A stretch of DNA of 64,000 nucleotides from assembly GCF_000147815.2 (NCBI RefSeq), contig NC_015957.1:1364001-1428000 (forward strand), given 5' to 3'. Positions 1 through 9,834 of this stretch are shown in pieces. Under the pieces are notes generated by a model. It saw only the letters and a program-made list of their open reading frames with translations, had not been told where the DNA came from and searched no databases. The position numbers were made by a program, and so were the translations under genes. The number at the start of each line of letters is the position of its first letter. Position 1 is the first letter of the stretch. Source of the DNA: Streptomyces violaceusniger Tu 4113. GTDB taxonomy: Bacteria > Actinomycetota > Actinomycetes > Streptomycetales > Streptomycetaceae.

Positions 1-34
1 CACCCAGCCAACCCACCAGGACCGGCGATCCAAC

Positions 35-3000
35 GTGAGCTCCTCCCCCTCGTCCCTTCCACGGCAGCGGCAGGCGCGGCAGCCCTCCTCACGGCAGTCG
101 TCCTCGGGCGTCTACCGCCTGCTCCGTCATCGGCCGGAGCCCGGAGCCCTTCCTGTCCTGGACGCACCGCAGCGCGCTGTGGCTGAGCATCGGGGCGGCC
201 CCTTGCTGGTGCTCGCCGGGCCCGGTACGGGCAAGACGACGACGCTCGTGGAGGCGGTGGCCCGCCGGGTGCGCGAGGGCGCGGACCCCGAGCGGCTCCT
301 TGTGCTCACCTTCAGCCGTAAGGCCGCCGTCGAACTGCGCGACCGCATGGCCGCGCGCCTGGGCGGCGCGAGCGCCCCACGGGCCACGACCTTCCACTCC
401 TACTGCTACGCCCTGGTCCGCGCCCACCAGGACGTCGATCTCTTCGTCGATCCGCTGCGGCTGCTCTCCGGGCCGGAGCAGGACGTCGTCGTCAGGGAGC
501 TGCTCGCCGGCCAGGCCGAGCTGGCGCGCGAGGGCCGGGCCTTCGTCCGCTGGCCCGACGACCTGCGCGCCTGCCTGACCACGCGGGGCTTCGCCGACGA
601 GGTGCGCGCGGTGCTCGCCCGCAGCCGGGAGCTGGGCCTGGGCCCACGGGCGCTGGGGGAGTTCGCCGAGCGCACCGGGCGCCCCGACTGGTCCGCCGCG
701 GCCGGTTTCCTCGCCGAGTACCTCGACGTCCTGGACGCCCAGGGGGTGCTGGACTACGCGGAGCTGGTGCACCGCGCGGTGCTGCTCGCCGGGCGGCCGG
801 AGGTCGCGGCCGAGCTGGCGGGGCGGTACGACGCCGTGTTCGTCGACGAGTACCAGGACACCGACGTGGCCCAGGGCCGGCTGCTGGGGGCGCTCGCGGG
901 CGGCGGCAGGACCCTGCTCGCCTTCGGCGACCCCGATCAGTCGATCTACGCCTTCCGCGGTGCCGACGTGGGCGGCATCCTCCGCTTCCGCGAGGACTTC
1001 CCGCGGGCGGACGGCCGGCCCGCCGACATGGAGGTCCTCACCGTCTCCCGCCGCTCGGGGGCCGTCCTGCTCGCGGCCACCCGGCGGATCACCGGCCGGA
1101 TGCCGCTCACCCGGCTGCCCGCGCGAGCCGTAAGGGCGCATCGGGAGCTCGCGGCCGTCCGCGACGGCGGCCGCGTCGAGGCGTACACGTACCCCACCGC
1201 GGGCGCCGAGCTCGACAACGTCGCCGACATCCTGCGCCGCGCCCATCTGGAGGACGGGGTGCCGTGGCGCGAGATGGCCGTCCTGGTGCGCGCCGGGGGG
1301 CGCTCGATCCCCGGTGTGCGCCGGGCGCTCACCTCGGCCGGAGTCCCCGTCGAGGTGGACGGCGATGACATCCCGCTGCGCCATGAGCCCGCCGTGGCCC
1401 CCCTGCTGACGGCGCTGCGGGCCGCCGCCACGGCCGCGCTGCCGGACAGCGGCGGGCTGTCCGCGGTCCTCGGCGTCGAGACCGCCCTGACCCTGCTCAC
1501 CTCGCCGCTCGGCGGGATGGACGCCGCCGATCTGCGCCGCCTGGGCCGTGCGCTGCGCGAGGAGGAGCGGTCCGCCGGACGCGCGGTGCCGCGCCCCTCC
1601 GACGTCCTGCTCGCCGAGGCGCTCGCCGAGCCCGAGCGGCTGGCCGTCCACGACCCGGCGTACGCACGCGGCGCCCAGCGGCTCGGGCCGCTGCTGCGCA
1701 CCGCCCGGGAGGCGCTGGCCCGGGGCGGCACCGCCGAACAGGCGCTGTGGCAGTTGTGGGACGGCACCTCCTGGCCCGGGCGGCTGGAGCGGGCCGCGCA
1801 GCGCGGCGGCACCGCCGGGCGGAACGCGGACCGTGACCTCGACGCGGTGTGCGCGCTGTTCGAGACCGCCGCCCGCGCCGAGGAGCGCACCGGCGGCCGC
1901 GGCGCCCTCAACTTCCTGGAGGAGATCGACGCCCAGGACATCGCCGCCGACACCCTCTCCCGCCGGATGGTCCGCCCCGACGCCGTACGGCTGATGACCG
2001 CCCACCGCGCCAAGGGGCTCGAATGGGCCCTGGTGGTCGTCGCGGGGGTGCAGGAGGGGCTGTGGCCCGATCTGCGGCGCCGCGGCTCGCTCCTGGAGGC
2101 CGACCGGATCGGCCGGGACGGACTGGCCGAGCCACTGCCGCCGGGCGCGCTGCTGGCCGAGGAGCGGCGGCTGTTCTACGTGGCGGCGACCCGCGCGAAG
2201 GAGCGGCTCGTGGTCACCGCCGTCAAGGCCGCCTCCGAGGACGGGGACCAGCCCTCCCGCTTCCTCACCGAACTCGGCGTCCCGCCCACCGACGTCACCC
2301 AGCGGCCGCGCCGCCCGCTGTCCGTCGCCGCGCTCGTCGCCGAGCTGCGCGCCACCACCGTCGACCCGGATGCCTCGGAGGCGCTGCGCGACGCCGCCGC
2401 GCGCCGGCTGGCGCGGCTCGCGGCGCTGCGCGACGAGGAGGGCCGGCCGCTGGTCCCGGCCGCCCATCCGCACCGCTGGTGGGGGCTGCACGAGCCGACA
2501 CACAGCGAGGTCCCGCTGCGCGACCGGGACCGGCCCGTGGCGCTGTCCGGCAGCGCCCTCGACCAGCTCGTCAACACCTGCTCGCTCCAGTGGTTCCTGG
2601 GGCGCGAGGTGAAGGCCGACGCGCCCTCGACGGCCGCCCAGGGCTTCGGCAACGTCGTGCACGTCCTGGCCGACGAGGTCGCCTCCGGACGCACCCCGGC
2701 CGATCTCGCGGTCCTCATGGAGCGCCTGGACTCCGTATGGGACGCGCTCGCCTTCGACGCCCCCTGGAAGTCACGGCAGGAGAAGGAGCAGGCACGGGCG
2801 GCCCTGGAGCGCTTTCTGCACTGGCATGTGATGGAGCGCGGCGGCCGCACCCCGGTCGCCACCGAGCACTCCTTCGACGTCACGCTCGAAGCCGACGTCT
2901 ATAAGGTGCGCATCCGCGGCAGCATGGACCGCGTCGAGACGGACGGCGAGGGGCACGCCTATGTCGTCGACTTCAAGACCGGCAAGCAGGCCGTGACCCG

Positions 3001-3337
3001 GGGCGATGTCGAGCACCATCCCCAACTGGCGGCCTATCAGTTGGCGGTGCGCGAGGGCGCCGTCGACGACCTCTTCGAGGGCGGGCGCCCCGAGGCGGGC
3101 GGCGCGGAGCTCGTCCAGCTACGGCAGGGCGCCGCCAAGAAGGACGGCGGCGACGACGTCCCCAAGGTCCAGGCCCAGGAGCCGCCGGACGGCGAGTGGG
3201 TGGGGCAGTTGCTCGCCACCGCGGCCGGGCGCGTCCTCGACGAGCGGTTCACCCCGACCACGGGCGACCACTGCGAGCGCTGCGCCTTCCGCGGCGCGTG
3301 CAGCGCCCGCGCGGAGGGGCGCCATGTGGTCGAGTGA
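35..3337 (+). CDS. adnA: AdnA-like UvrD/REP helicase-nuclease subunit
   Basis: This is a superfamily 1 helicase fused to a RecB-type nuclease, acting on DNA double-strand breaks in the cytoplasm. Visible motifs are Walker A GPGTGKTT (residues 62-69), Walker B DEYQDT (about 271), QSIYAFRG, the motif around TAHRAKGLEW and the motif VI-like YVAATRAKERL. The C-terminal PD-(D/E)XK nuclease shows VDFKTGK (about 978) and a terminal Cys cluster CERCAFRGAC. A further Cys near 848 completes an Fe-S-type set like that of AddB-class nucleases. At 1100 aa it matches AdnA size. It is followed by a paralogous helicase-nuclease, the AdnA-AdnB order of mycobacteria. GTG 35 is assumed; the frame stays open to the window edge, so the true start could lie upstream. 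The choice of AdnA rather than AdnB rests on gene order and motif flavour. Confidence 0.88.
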   Translation: MSSSPSSLPRQRQARQPSSRQSSSGVYRLLRHRPEPGALPVLDAPQRAVAEHRGGPLLVLAGPGTGKTTTLVEAVARRVREGADPERLLVLTFSRKAAVELRDRMAARLGGASAPRATTFHSYCYALVRAHQDVDLFVDPLRLLSGPEQDVVVRELLAGQAELAREGRAFVRWPDDLRACLTTRGFADEVRAVLARSRELGLGPRALGEFAERTGRPDWSAAAGFLAEYLDVLDAQGVLDYAELVHRAVLLAGRPEVAAELAGRYDAVFVDEYQDTDVAQGRLLGALAGGGRTLLAFGDPDQSIYAFRGADVGGILRFREDFPRADGRPADMEVLTVSRRSGAVLLAATRRITGRMPLTRLPARAVRAHRELAAVRDGGRVEAYTYPTAGAELDNVADILRRAHLEDGVPWREMAVLVRAGGRSIPGVRRALTSAGVPVEVDGDDIPLRHEPAVAPLLTALRAAATAALPDSGGLSAVLGVETALTLLTSPLGGMDAADLRRLGRALREEERSAGRAVPRPSDVLLAEALAEPERLAVHDPAYARGAQRLGPLLRTAREALARGGTAEQALWQLWDGTSWPGRLERAAQRGGTAGRNADRDLDAVCALFETAARAEERTGGRGALNFLEEIDAQDIAADTLSRRMVRPDAVRLMTAHRAKGLEWALVVVAGVQEGLWPDLRRRGSLLEADRIGRDGLAEPLPPGALLAEERRLFYVAATRAKERLVVTAVKAASEDGDQPSRFLTELGVPPTDVTQRPRRPLSVAALVAELRATTVDPDASEALRDAAARRLARLAALRDEEGRPLVPAAHPHRWWGLHEPTHSEVPLRDRDRPVALSGSALDQLVNTCSLQWFLGREVKADAPSTAAQGFGNVVHVLADEVASGRTPADLAVLMERLDSVWDALAFDAPWKSRQEKEQARAALERFLHWHVMERGGRTPVATEHSFDVTLEADVYKVRIRGSMDRVETDGEGHAYVVDFKTGKQAVTRGDVEHHPQLAAYQLAVREGAVDDLFEGGRPEAGGAELVQLRQGAAKKDGGDDVPKVQAQEPPDGEWVGQLLATAAGRVLDERFTPTTGDHCERCAFRGACSARAEGRHVVE

Positions 3338-3402
3338 CGCTTTCGCGTATCGGGCCCGGACCCCGGGGCCGCCGCCCACCGGGGCGGCGAGGGCGGCGGG
3401 GC

Positions 3403-6400
3403 ATGTCGGTGGGCACCGATAGCCTCACTGGAGTGGCAGCCCGCATCACCGATCCCGAGGAGCTCAAGGAACTCCTCGGGATCCCGTTCACCCCTGAGCA
3501 GGTGGCGTGCATCACCGCACGGCCCGCCCCGCAGGTGATCGTCGCCGGGGCGGGCTCCGGCAAGACCACGGTGATGGCCGCCCGCGTCGTCTGGCTGGTC
3601 GGCACCGGACAGGTCGCGCCCGACCGGGTGCTCGGCCTCACCTTCACCAACAAGGCCGCCGGAGAGCTGGCCGAGCGGGTCCGTAGGGCCCTCGTCACGG
3701 CGGGCATCGTGGACCAGGACCCGGATCCGGGCGCCACCGAGGAGGCCGCGGGCGAGCCCGTCATCTCCACGTACCACGCCTTCGCCGGACAGTTGCTCAA
3801 GGACCACGGGCTGCGCGTCGGCCTGGAGCCGAGCGCCCGGCTGCTCGCCGACGCCACCCGCTTCCAGCTCGCCGCGCGCGTCCTGCGCTCGGCCCCCGGC
3901 CCGTATCCGGCGCTCACCCGCCCCTTCTCCGACCTGGTCACCGATCTGCTCGCGCTCGACGCCGAGCTCGCCGAGCACCTCGTCCCCGCCGAGCGGCTGC
4001 GCGCGTACGACACCGAGCTGCTGCGGACCCTGGAGGGGGCGCGGCTCACCAACGAGGCGCTGCGCAAGGTGCCCGAGGCCGCCCGCGCCCGCCAGGAGCT
4101 GCTGGGCCTGGTCGAGGCGTACCGCGAGGAGAAGCGGCGCCGCGATCTGCTCGACTTCGGCGACCAGATCGCCCATTCGGCGACCCTGGCCCTCGACCAC
4201 CCGGAGGTCGGTCGGATCCTGCGCGAGCAGTTCGCGGTCGTCCTGCTCGACGAGTACCAGGACACCTCGGTCGCCCAGCGGCTGCTGCTGTCCGGTCTCT
4301 TCGGCGGCGGCACCGGACACCCCGTCACCGCCGTCGGCGACCCCTGCCAGGCCATCTACGGCTGGCGCGGCGCCTCCGTGGCCAACCTGGACGACTTCCC
4401 CGAGCACTTCCGGCACGCCGACAACAGCCCGGCGCGGCGGTTCGCGCTCAGCGAGAACCGGCGCAGCGGGGGCCGCCTCCTGGACCTCGCCAATGGGCTG
4501 GCCGCCCCGCTGCGCGCGATGCACGAGGGCGTCGAGGCACTGCGCCCCGCGCCCGGTGCCGAGCGGGACGGAGCGGTGCGCTGTGCGCTGTTGCCCACCC
4601 ACGCCGAGGAGCTGGCCTGGCTCGCCGACTCCATCGCCCACCTGGTGCGCACCGGCACCCCGCCCGGTGAGATCGCGGTCCTGTGCCGTACGGCGGGTGA
4701 CTTCGCGCAGATCCAGGGCGCCCTGGTGGAGCGGGACATTCCGGTGGAGGTGGTGGGCCTGTCGGGGCTGCTGCATCTGCCGGAGGTCGCCGATCTGGTG
4801 GCCGTCTGCGAGGTCCTCCAGGACCCGGGGGCCAACGCCGCGCTGGTCCGTCTGCTCACCGGGCCGCGCTGGCGGATCGGCCCCCGCGACCTCGCGCTGC
4901 TCGGCCGCCGCGCCCGCGCGCTGGTCTTCCACGGCGGGCCGGACGGGGCGGACGACGATCCGGACCTACGGCTCCCCGGGGCCGTCGAGGGCACCGACCC
5001 CTCCGAGGTGATCTCCCTCGCCGACGCCCTCGACACCTTCCTGGAGGCGGGCGGCGGCCCGGACGACGGGCTGCCCTTCTCGGCCGAGGCACGGATCCGG
5101 TTCGCCCGGCTCGCCGCCGAACTCCGCGAACTGCGCCGCTCGCTGGCCGATCCGCTGATGGACGTGCTCCACCGGGTGCTGGCCACCACGGGCCTCGAGG
5201 TCGAGCTGTCCGCCTCACCGCACGCCCTGGCCGCGCGCCGCCGCGAGACGCTCGGCAACTTCCTGGACGTCGCGGCCGCCTTCGCGGGCCGGGAGGGCGG
5301 CGCGGCCGTGGAGGGCGAGGCCACCCTGCAGGGCTTCCTCGGCTTCCTGCGCACCGCCGCGCAGTACGAGAAGGGGCTCGACAACGCCCTCCCCGGCGGT
5401 GAGAACACGGTCAAGGTGCTCACCGCCCACAAGTCCAAGGGGCTGGAGTGGGACGTGGTGGCGGTGCCGGGGCTGGTCGCCAAGCAGTTCCCGAGCGAGC
5501 AGTCCCGCGAGTCCTGGACGGCGAACGCGAAGGTCCTGCCGCATGAGCTGCGCGGGGACGCGCGGACCCTCCCGGACGTCACCGCCTGGGACAGCAAGGG
5601 GATCGCGGCCTTCAAGGACGCCATGAAGGGGCATCAGCGGACCGAGGAGCTCCGGCTTGGCTATGTGACGTTCACCCGGCCGCGGTCGCTGCTCCTGGGC
5701 TCCGGCCACTGGTGGGGCCCCACCCAGAAGCGGCCGCGCGGCCCGTCGGCCTTCCTGGACGCGCTGCGCGAGCACTGTGAGGCCGGGTACGGCGAGGTCG
5801 AGGCATGGGCCGAGCCGCCGGAGGAGGGCGCGGAGAACCCGGCCCTGCGGGCGTCGGCGGCCGACCGGGCCTGGCCGCTTCCGCTGGACCCGGCAGCGCT
5901 GCGCCACCGGCGGCGCGCCGCCGATGTGGTGCTCGCCCATCTGGCGCGCATCGAGACGGCGGGGGAGGGGCCGACCGCGCAGGACGGGGGGCACTCCTCG
6001 GCTGACGGGGGTCCGTTCCCGGAGCCCATGGACGATCTGGAGCCACCGGAGGAGCCTGAACCCCTGGAGGACCCGGAGTGGCCCGCGCCTCCGGAGGACC
6101 CTTACGAGGACGCGGACGCGTACGGAGCTGCCGACGACTCGTACGAGCCATACGAGGACGAGCCGTACGGCGACGGGCCACACGCCGATCCTTACGGCGC
6201 ACCGGAACCCGGTGTGCCGGATATCACGCGAGAACCGGCCGAGGACGAGCTGGCACCCGAGGAGGCCCGGCTGGCGAGTTCCTGGGACCGCGATCTGGAC
6301 GCGCTCGCCGGGGAGCTGCGCCGCGCCCGCGAGACCGTGCACGAGGTGCCCCTGCCGGGGACGCTGACCGCCTCCCAGCTGCTGCGCCTCGCCGACGACC

Positions 6401-7101
6401 CGGACGCTTTCGCACGGGAGCTGGCCCGCCCCATGCCCCGCCCGCCGCGCCCCGCCGCGCGGCGCGGCACCCGCTTCCACGCCTGGGTCGAAGCGCGCTT
6501 CGAGGCGCTGTCGCTGCCCTTCCTCGGCCCCGACGAGCTGCCTGGCGGCGAGGAGGACGAGGCGGAGATCGCCGACGAGCGGGATCTGACCGCGCTCAAG
6601 GAGGCGTTCGCGCGCACGCCGTACGCCCGTCGCACCCCTTACCGCGTGGAGGTGCCGGTCCAGCTGACCCTGGCGGGCCGCATCATCCGCGGCCGGATCG
6701 ACGCGGTGTACCGCGCGTCCGGAAGCGGCCCCGACGGCGGCCCGCGCTACGAGATCGTCGACTGGAAGACCGGCCGCTCCCAGGACGCCGACCCGCTCCA
6801 GCTGGCCATCTACCGCCTCGCCTGGGCCGAGCAGCATGGACTGCCCCTGTCGGCGGTCACGGCGGCGTTCGTGTACGTGCGCAGCGGTGAGGTCGTGCGC
6901 CCCGCCGGACTGCCCGGCCGGGCCGGGCTCGAGCGCGTCCTGCTCGGGGAGCCGGGCGGCGGGACCGGCGGCGGTCCGCTCGGCGAGCCGGATGAGGGGG
7001 ATGGGGGCGCGGAGGCGGACGTGGCCGGGGACGGGGCCGAGGGCGCGGCCGGAAATGACCATACCGACGCCGAAGCCGTCACCGAGAGCGAGCGCTCATG
7101 A
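3403..7101 (+). CDS. adnB: AdnB-like UvrD/REP helicase-nuclease subunit
   Basis: This is the second subunit of the inferred AdnAB break-resection machine. Walker A is AGAGSGKTT (about 49-57), followed by LLDEYQDT (about 280), QAIYGWRG and TAHKSKGLEWD. The C-terminal nuclease core is IVDWKTGR (about 1118), followed by QLAIYRLAW, the usual RecB QxxxY element. ATG 3403 (MSVGTDS) is the first plausible start after the upstream gene, only 65 bp downstream, so the two are probably one operon. At 1232 aa it is longer than mycobacterial AdnB. Much of the excess is an acidic Pro/Tyr/Glu-rich insert (about residues 874-940, 6020-6220) between helicase and nuclease, plus a Gly/Asp-rich C-terminal tail. 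Helicase-nuclease identity is certain; the subunit name is inferred. Confidence 0.88.
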   Translation: MSVGTDSLTGVAARITDPEELKELLGIPFTPEQVACITARPAPQVIVAGAGSGKTTVMAARVVWLVGTGQVAPDRVLGLTFTNKAAGELAERVRRALVTAGIVDQDPDPGATEEAAGEPVISTYHAFAGQLLKDHGLRVGLEPSARLLADATRFQLAARVLRSAPGPYPALTRPFSDLVTDLLALDAELAEHLVPAERLRAYDTELLRTLEGARLTNEALRKVPEAARARQELLGLVEAYREEKRRRDLLDFGDQIAHSATLALDHPEVGRILREQFAVVLLDEYQDTSVAQRLLLSGLFGGGTGHPVTAVGDPCQAIYGWRGASVANLDDFPEHFRHADNSPARRFALSENRRSGGRLLDLANGLAAPLRAMHEGVEALRPAPGAERDGAVRCALLPTHAEELAWLADSIAHLVRTGTPPGEIAVLCRTAGDFAQIQGALVERDIPVEVVGLSGLLHLPEVADLVAVCEVLQDPGANAALVRLLTGPRWRIGPRDLALLGRRARALVFHGGPDGADDDPDLRLPGAVEGTDPSEVISLADALDTFLEAGGGPDDGLPFSAEARIRFARLAAELRELRRSLADPLMDVLHRVLATTGLEVELSASPHALAARRRETLGNFLDVAAAFAGREGGAAVEGEATLQGFLGFLRTAAQYEKGLDNALPGGENTVKVLTAHKSKGLEWDVVAVPGLVAKQFPSEQSRESWTANAKVLPHELRGDARTLPDVTAWDSKGIAAFKDAMKGHQRTEELRLGYVTFTRPRSLLLGSGHWWGPTQKRPRGPSAFLDALREHCEAGYGEVEAWAEPPEEGAENPALRASAADRAWPLPLDPAALRHRRRAADVVLAHLARIETAGEGPTAQDGGHSSADGGPFPEPMDDLEPPEEPEPLEDPEWPAPPEDPYEDADAYGAADDSYEPYEDEPYGDGPHADPYGAPEPGVPDITREPAEDELAPEEARLASSWDRDLDALAGELRRARETVHEVPLPGTLTASQLLRLADDPDAFARELARPMPRPPRPAARRGTRFHAWVEARFEALSLPFLGPDELPGGEEDEAEIADERDLTALKEAFARTPYARRTPYRVEVPVQLTLAGRIIRGRIDAVYRASGSGPDGGPRYEIVDWKTGRSQDADPLQLAIYRLAWAEQHGLPLSAVTAAFVYVRSGEVVRPAGLPGRAGLERVLLGEPGGGTGGGPLGEPDEGDGGAEADVAGDGAEGAAGNDHTDAEAVTESERS

Positions 7102-7155
7102 GCGCCCCGGCGGCCCCCGCCCTCGTCCCGGCGCGGGCCGGATAGGCTCACATGC

Positions 7156-8559
7156 ATGAGCAACACCCCGGACACGGACAACGCCGTCCGCGCCTATGTG
7201 GACGACCATCGCGCCGCCTTTCTCGCCGAACTCTCCGAGTGGCTGCGCATCCCGTCCGTATCCGCCGACCCGGCCCGCGCCGACGACGTCCGGCGCAGCG
7301 CCGAGTGGCTGAGGGGCCATCTGGCCGCGACGGGCTTCCCGGTGGCTGAGATATGGGACACACCGGGCGCCCCGGCCGTCTTCGCCGAATGGCCGTCCGG
7401 CGATCCCGACGCCCTTACGGTGCTCGTCTACGGCCACCACGACGTCCAGCCCGCCGACCGCGAGGACGGCTGGCGCACCGACCCCTTCGAGCCCGTCATC
7501 GAGGACGGCAGGCTCTACGCCCGCGGCGCCGCCGACGACAAGGGGCAGGTCCTTTTCCACACCCTGGGGATACGCGCGCATCTGGCCGTGACCGGCCGTG
7601 GCGCGCCCGCGGTGAACCTCAAGCTGCTGATCGAGGGCGAGGAGGAGTCCGGTTCCCCGCACTTCTCCGAGCTGATCCGCGCGCACGCCGACCGGCTGGC
7701 CTGCGACACCGTGATCGTCTCCGACACCGGGATGTGGTCCGAGGACACCCCGACCGTCTGTACCGGCATGCGGGGCCTCGTCGAATGCCAGATCGATCTC
7801 CACGGGCCCGCCCAGGACATCCACTCCGGCTCCTTCGGCGGCGCGGTCCCCAACCCGGCCACCGAGGCCGCCCGTCTGGCCGCCGCGCTGCACGACGCCG
7901 ACCGTAAGGTGGCCATCCCCGGCTTCTACGACGGTGTCGTGGAGCTGACCGACCGTGAGCGCGAGCTCTTCGCCGAGCTGCCCTTCGACGAGGCGGGCTG
8001 GCTGCGGACCGCGCATTCGCGGGCCTCGCTCGGCGAGGCGGGGTACTCCACCCTGGAGCGGATCTGGGCCCGTCCGACCGCCGAGGTCAACGGCATCGGC
8101 GGAGGCTATCAAGGGCCGGGCGGAAAGACCATCGTGCCCTCGGCCGCCCAGTTGAAGCTGTCCTTCCGGCTGGTGGCCGGGCAGGACGTGGAGAAGGTCC
8201 AGTCGGCCGTACGGGACTGGGTCGCCGCCCGGCTCCCGGCCGGTATCCGCCATGAGATCACCTATTGGGGCGCCACCCGCCCCTGTCTGACCCCGCTGGA
8301 CCACCCCGCGCTCCAGTCGGTCGTCCGGGCCATGGGGCGCGCCTTCGGCCAGGAGGTCCGCTTCACCCGCGAGGGCGGATCGGGCCCCGCCGCCGATCTC
8401 CAGGACGTCCTCGGCGCCCCGGTGCTCTTCCTGGGCATCTCGGTGCCGTCCGACGGCTGGCACGCGCCCAACGAGAAGGTCGAGCTCGGCCTGCTCATGA
8501 AGGGTGCCGAGACGGCCGCCCATCTCTGGGACGATCTCGCCGAGAATGGGCGGGAATAG
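7156..8559 (+). CDS. M20 family dipeptidase
   Basis: This is a cytoplasmic zinc aminoacylase/dipeptidase of the M20/M25/M40 family, 467 aa. Metal-site signatures are in order: VYGHHDVQP (first His and Asp-Val-Gln-Pro), GAADDKGQ (bridging Asp), EGEEESGS (catalytic and metal Glu pair) and SDTG. A lid/dimerisation domain with the GGYQGPGGKTIVPS region sits mid-protein. A C-terminal metal-binding region ends with HAPNEK, as in the dipeptidase branch. ATG 7156 gives MSNTPDTDN; another ATG 4 bp upstream is out of frame. It lies 54 bp after adnB on the same strand and could be read through from it, with no evident functional link. The exact peptide substrate cannot be read from sequence. Confidence 0.9.
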   Translation: MSNTPDTDNAVRAYVDDHRAAFLAELSEWLRIPSVSADPARADDVRRSAEWLRGHLAATGFPVAEIWDTPGAPAVFAEWPSGDPDALTVLVYGHHDVQPADREDGWRTDPFEPVIEDGRLYARGAADDKGQVLFHTLGIRAHLAVTGRGAPAVNLKLLIEGEEESGSPHFSELIRAHADRLACDTVIVSDTGMWSEDTPTVCTGMRGLVECQIDLHGPAQDIHSGSFGGAVPNPATEAARLAAALHDADRKVAIPGFYDGVVELTDRERELFAELPFDEAGWLRTAHSRASLGEAGYSTLERIWARPTAEVNGIGGGYQGPGGKTIVPSAAQLKLSFRLVAGQDVEKVQSAVRDWVAARLPAGIRHEITYWGATRPCLTPLDHPALQSVVRAMGRAFGQEVRFTREGGSGPAADLQDVLGAPVLFLGISVPSDGWHAPNEKVELGLLMKGAETAAHLWDDLAENGRE

Positions 8560-8610
8560 CTCGCTCATGTACGTAAACCACCCATTTCGCTGGGGGAGTT
8601 GGAAGCAACC

Positions 8611-9546
8611 GTGACCACCTGGACCGACCACGCCACCGACCGGCCGATCACGCTCGCTGCCCCGAGCGGCATCGACCGCTCCGCGCATCACCGCCTGGAC
8701 GAGGCGTGGCTGGCGGCGGCGTGGAGTCACCCGACGACGCGTGTCTTCGTGGTCTCCGGCGGCCAGGCCCTGGTCGACGACACCCCGGACGGCCGCACCG
8801 AGCTCGTCATGACCCCGTCCTTCGAGGCCCCGCCCACCGAGAACCACCGCTACTTCCTGGGCACCGACCAGGAGGGCGTGCGCTACTTCGCGCTGCAGAA
8901 GGACTCCCTGCCGGGGCGGATGGACCAGTCGGCACGCCCCGCCGGGCTGCGCGAGGCGGGCGCGCTGCTGTCCGAGCGCGACGCGGGGCTGCTGGTGCAC
9001 GCGGTCGCGTTGGAGAACTGGCAGCGGCTGCACCGCTTCTGCTCACGCTGCGGTGAGCGCACGATGATCGCGGCGGCGGGTCATATCCGCCGCTGCCCCG
9101 CGTGCGGCGCCGAGCACTACCCGCGGACCGACCCTGCCGTGATCATGCTGGTGCGGGACGAGCAGGACCGTGCGCTGCTGGGGCGGCAGGTGCACTGGCC
9201 GGAGGGGCGCTTCTCGACGCTGGCGGGCTTCGTGGAGCCGGGCGAGTCGATCGAGCAGGCCGTGGTCCGCGAGGTGGCGGAGGAGGCGGGCGTCACGGTC
9301 GGCGAGGTCGAGTACGTGGCCAGCCAGCCGTGGCCGTTCCCGTCCAGCCTGATGCTCGGCTTCATGGCACAGGCCACGTCCTCCCTGATCCAGGTGGACG
9401 GGGAGGAGATCCACGAGGCGCGCTGGTTCTCCCGGGACGACCTGCGGGCCGCGATCGAGTCCGGGGAGGTCCTGCCTCCGTCCGGTATCTCGATCGCGGC
9501 CCGGCTGATCGAACTCTGGTACGGCGAGCCCTTGCCGCGAGGCTGA
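8611..9546 (+). CDS. nudC: NAD(+) diphosphatase / NADH pyrophosphatase NudC
   Basis: This Nudix hydrolase cleaves NAD(H) to NMN(H) and AMP and, in this family, can remove NAD caps from RNA. A four-Cys zinc ribbon (CSRCGER ... CPACGAEHYPR) precedes the Nudix box GFVEPGESIEQAVVREVAEE. The NudC-specific SQPWPFPSS motif follows it, separating the protein from other Nudix enzymes. I prefer GTG 8611, with a GGAAG site 5-10 bases upstream. TTG 8599 is in frame but leaves its purine-rich site almost abutting the start codon. It is convergent with the mycoredoxin gene, with one base between the two stop codons. NudC and mycoredoxin are also neighbours in mycobacteria. Confidence 0.93.
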   Translation: MTTWTDHATDRPITLAAPSGIDRSAHHRLDEAWLAAAWSHPTTRVFVVSGGQALVDDTPDGRTELVMTPSFEAPPTENHRYFLGTDQEGVRYFALQKDSLPGRMDQSARPAGLREAGALLSERDAGLLVHAVALENWQRLHRFCSRCGERTMIAAAGHIRRCPACGAEHYPRTDPAVIMLVRDEQDRALLGRQVHWPEGRFSTLAGFVEPGESIEQAVVREVAEEAGVTVGEVEYVASQPWPFPSSLMLGFMAQATSSLIQVDGEEIHEARWFSRDDLRAAIESGEVLPPSGISIAARLIELWYGEPLPRG

Positions 9547-9547
9547 C

Positions 9548-9790
9548 TCAGCCGCCGACCTTGGCCTTGACCTGCGCCAAGGACGGGTTGGTCAGGGTCG
9601 ACCCATCGGGGAAGAGAACGGTCGGCACCGTCTGGTTGCCGCCGTTCGCCTTCTCGACGAAGGCCGCGGACTCCGGGTCCTGCTCGATGTTGATCTCGGT
9701 GTAGGCGATGCCCTCGCGGTCCATCTGCCCCTTCAGACGGCGGCAGTAGCCGCACCAGGTGGTGCTGTACATCGTCACAGTGCCGGACAT
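9548..9790 (-). CDS. mrx1: mycoredoxin (glutaredoxin-fold, CxxC)
   Basis: This is an 80-aa thioredoxin-fold oxidoreductase with active site WCGYC (Cys13 and Cys16). It also has the conserved TVPTVLFPDGSTLTNPS stretch containing the cis-Pro. Mycoredoxins reduce mycothiol mixed disulfides on proteins in actinobacteria. The gene is divergent from uvrD2 and convergent with nudC, the arrangement seen in mycobacteria. On its own strand a near-consensus SigR promoter (GGGAAT at 9861-9856, GTT at 9837-9835, spacer 18) lies about 45 bp before the ATG, fitting disulfide-stress control. Family assignment is firm; the SigR link is inference from the promoter. Confidence 0.92.
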   Translation of the reverse strand: MSGTVTMYSTTWCGYCRRLKGQMDREGIAYTEINIEQDPESAAFVEKANGGNQTVPTVLFPDGSTLTNPSLAQVKAKVGG

Positions 9791-9834
9791 CGGTCTTCGC
9801 TCTCCTCGGGGTCGTGTTGGGTGGGCAGAAGGTG

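Noticed and set aside
89..2662. Very long open frames antisense to adnA and to many other genes
   Set aside because: They arise because high third-position GC leaves the opposite strand without stops. They lack ribosome sites and conserved domains, and overlap well-supported genes.
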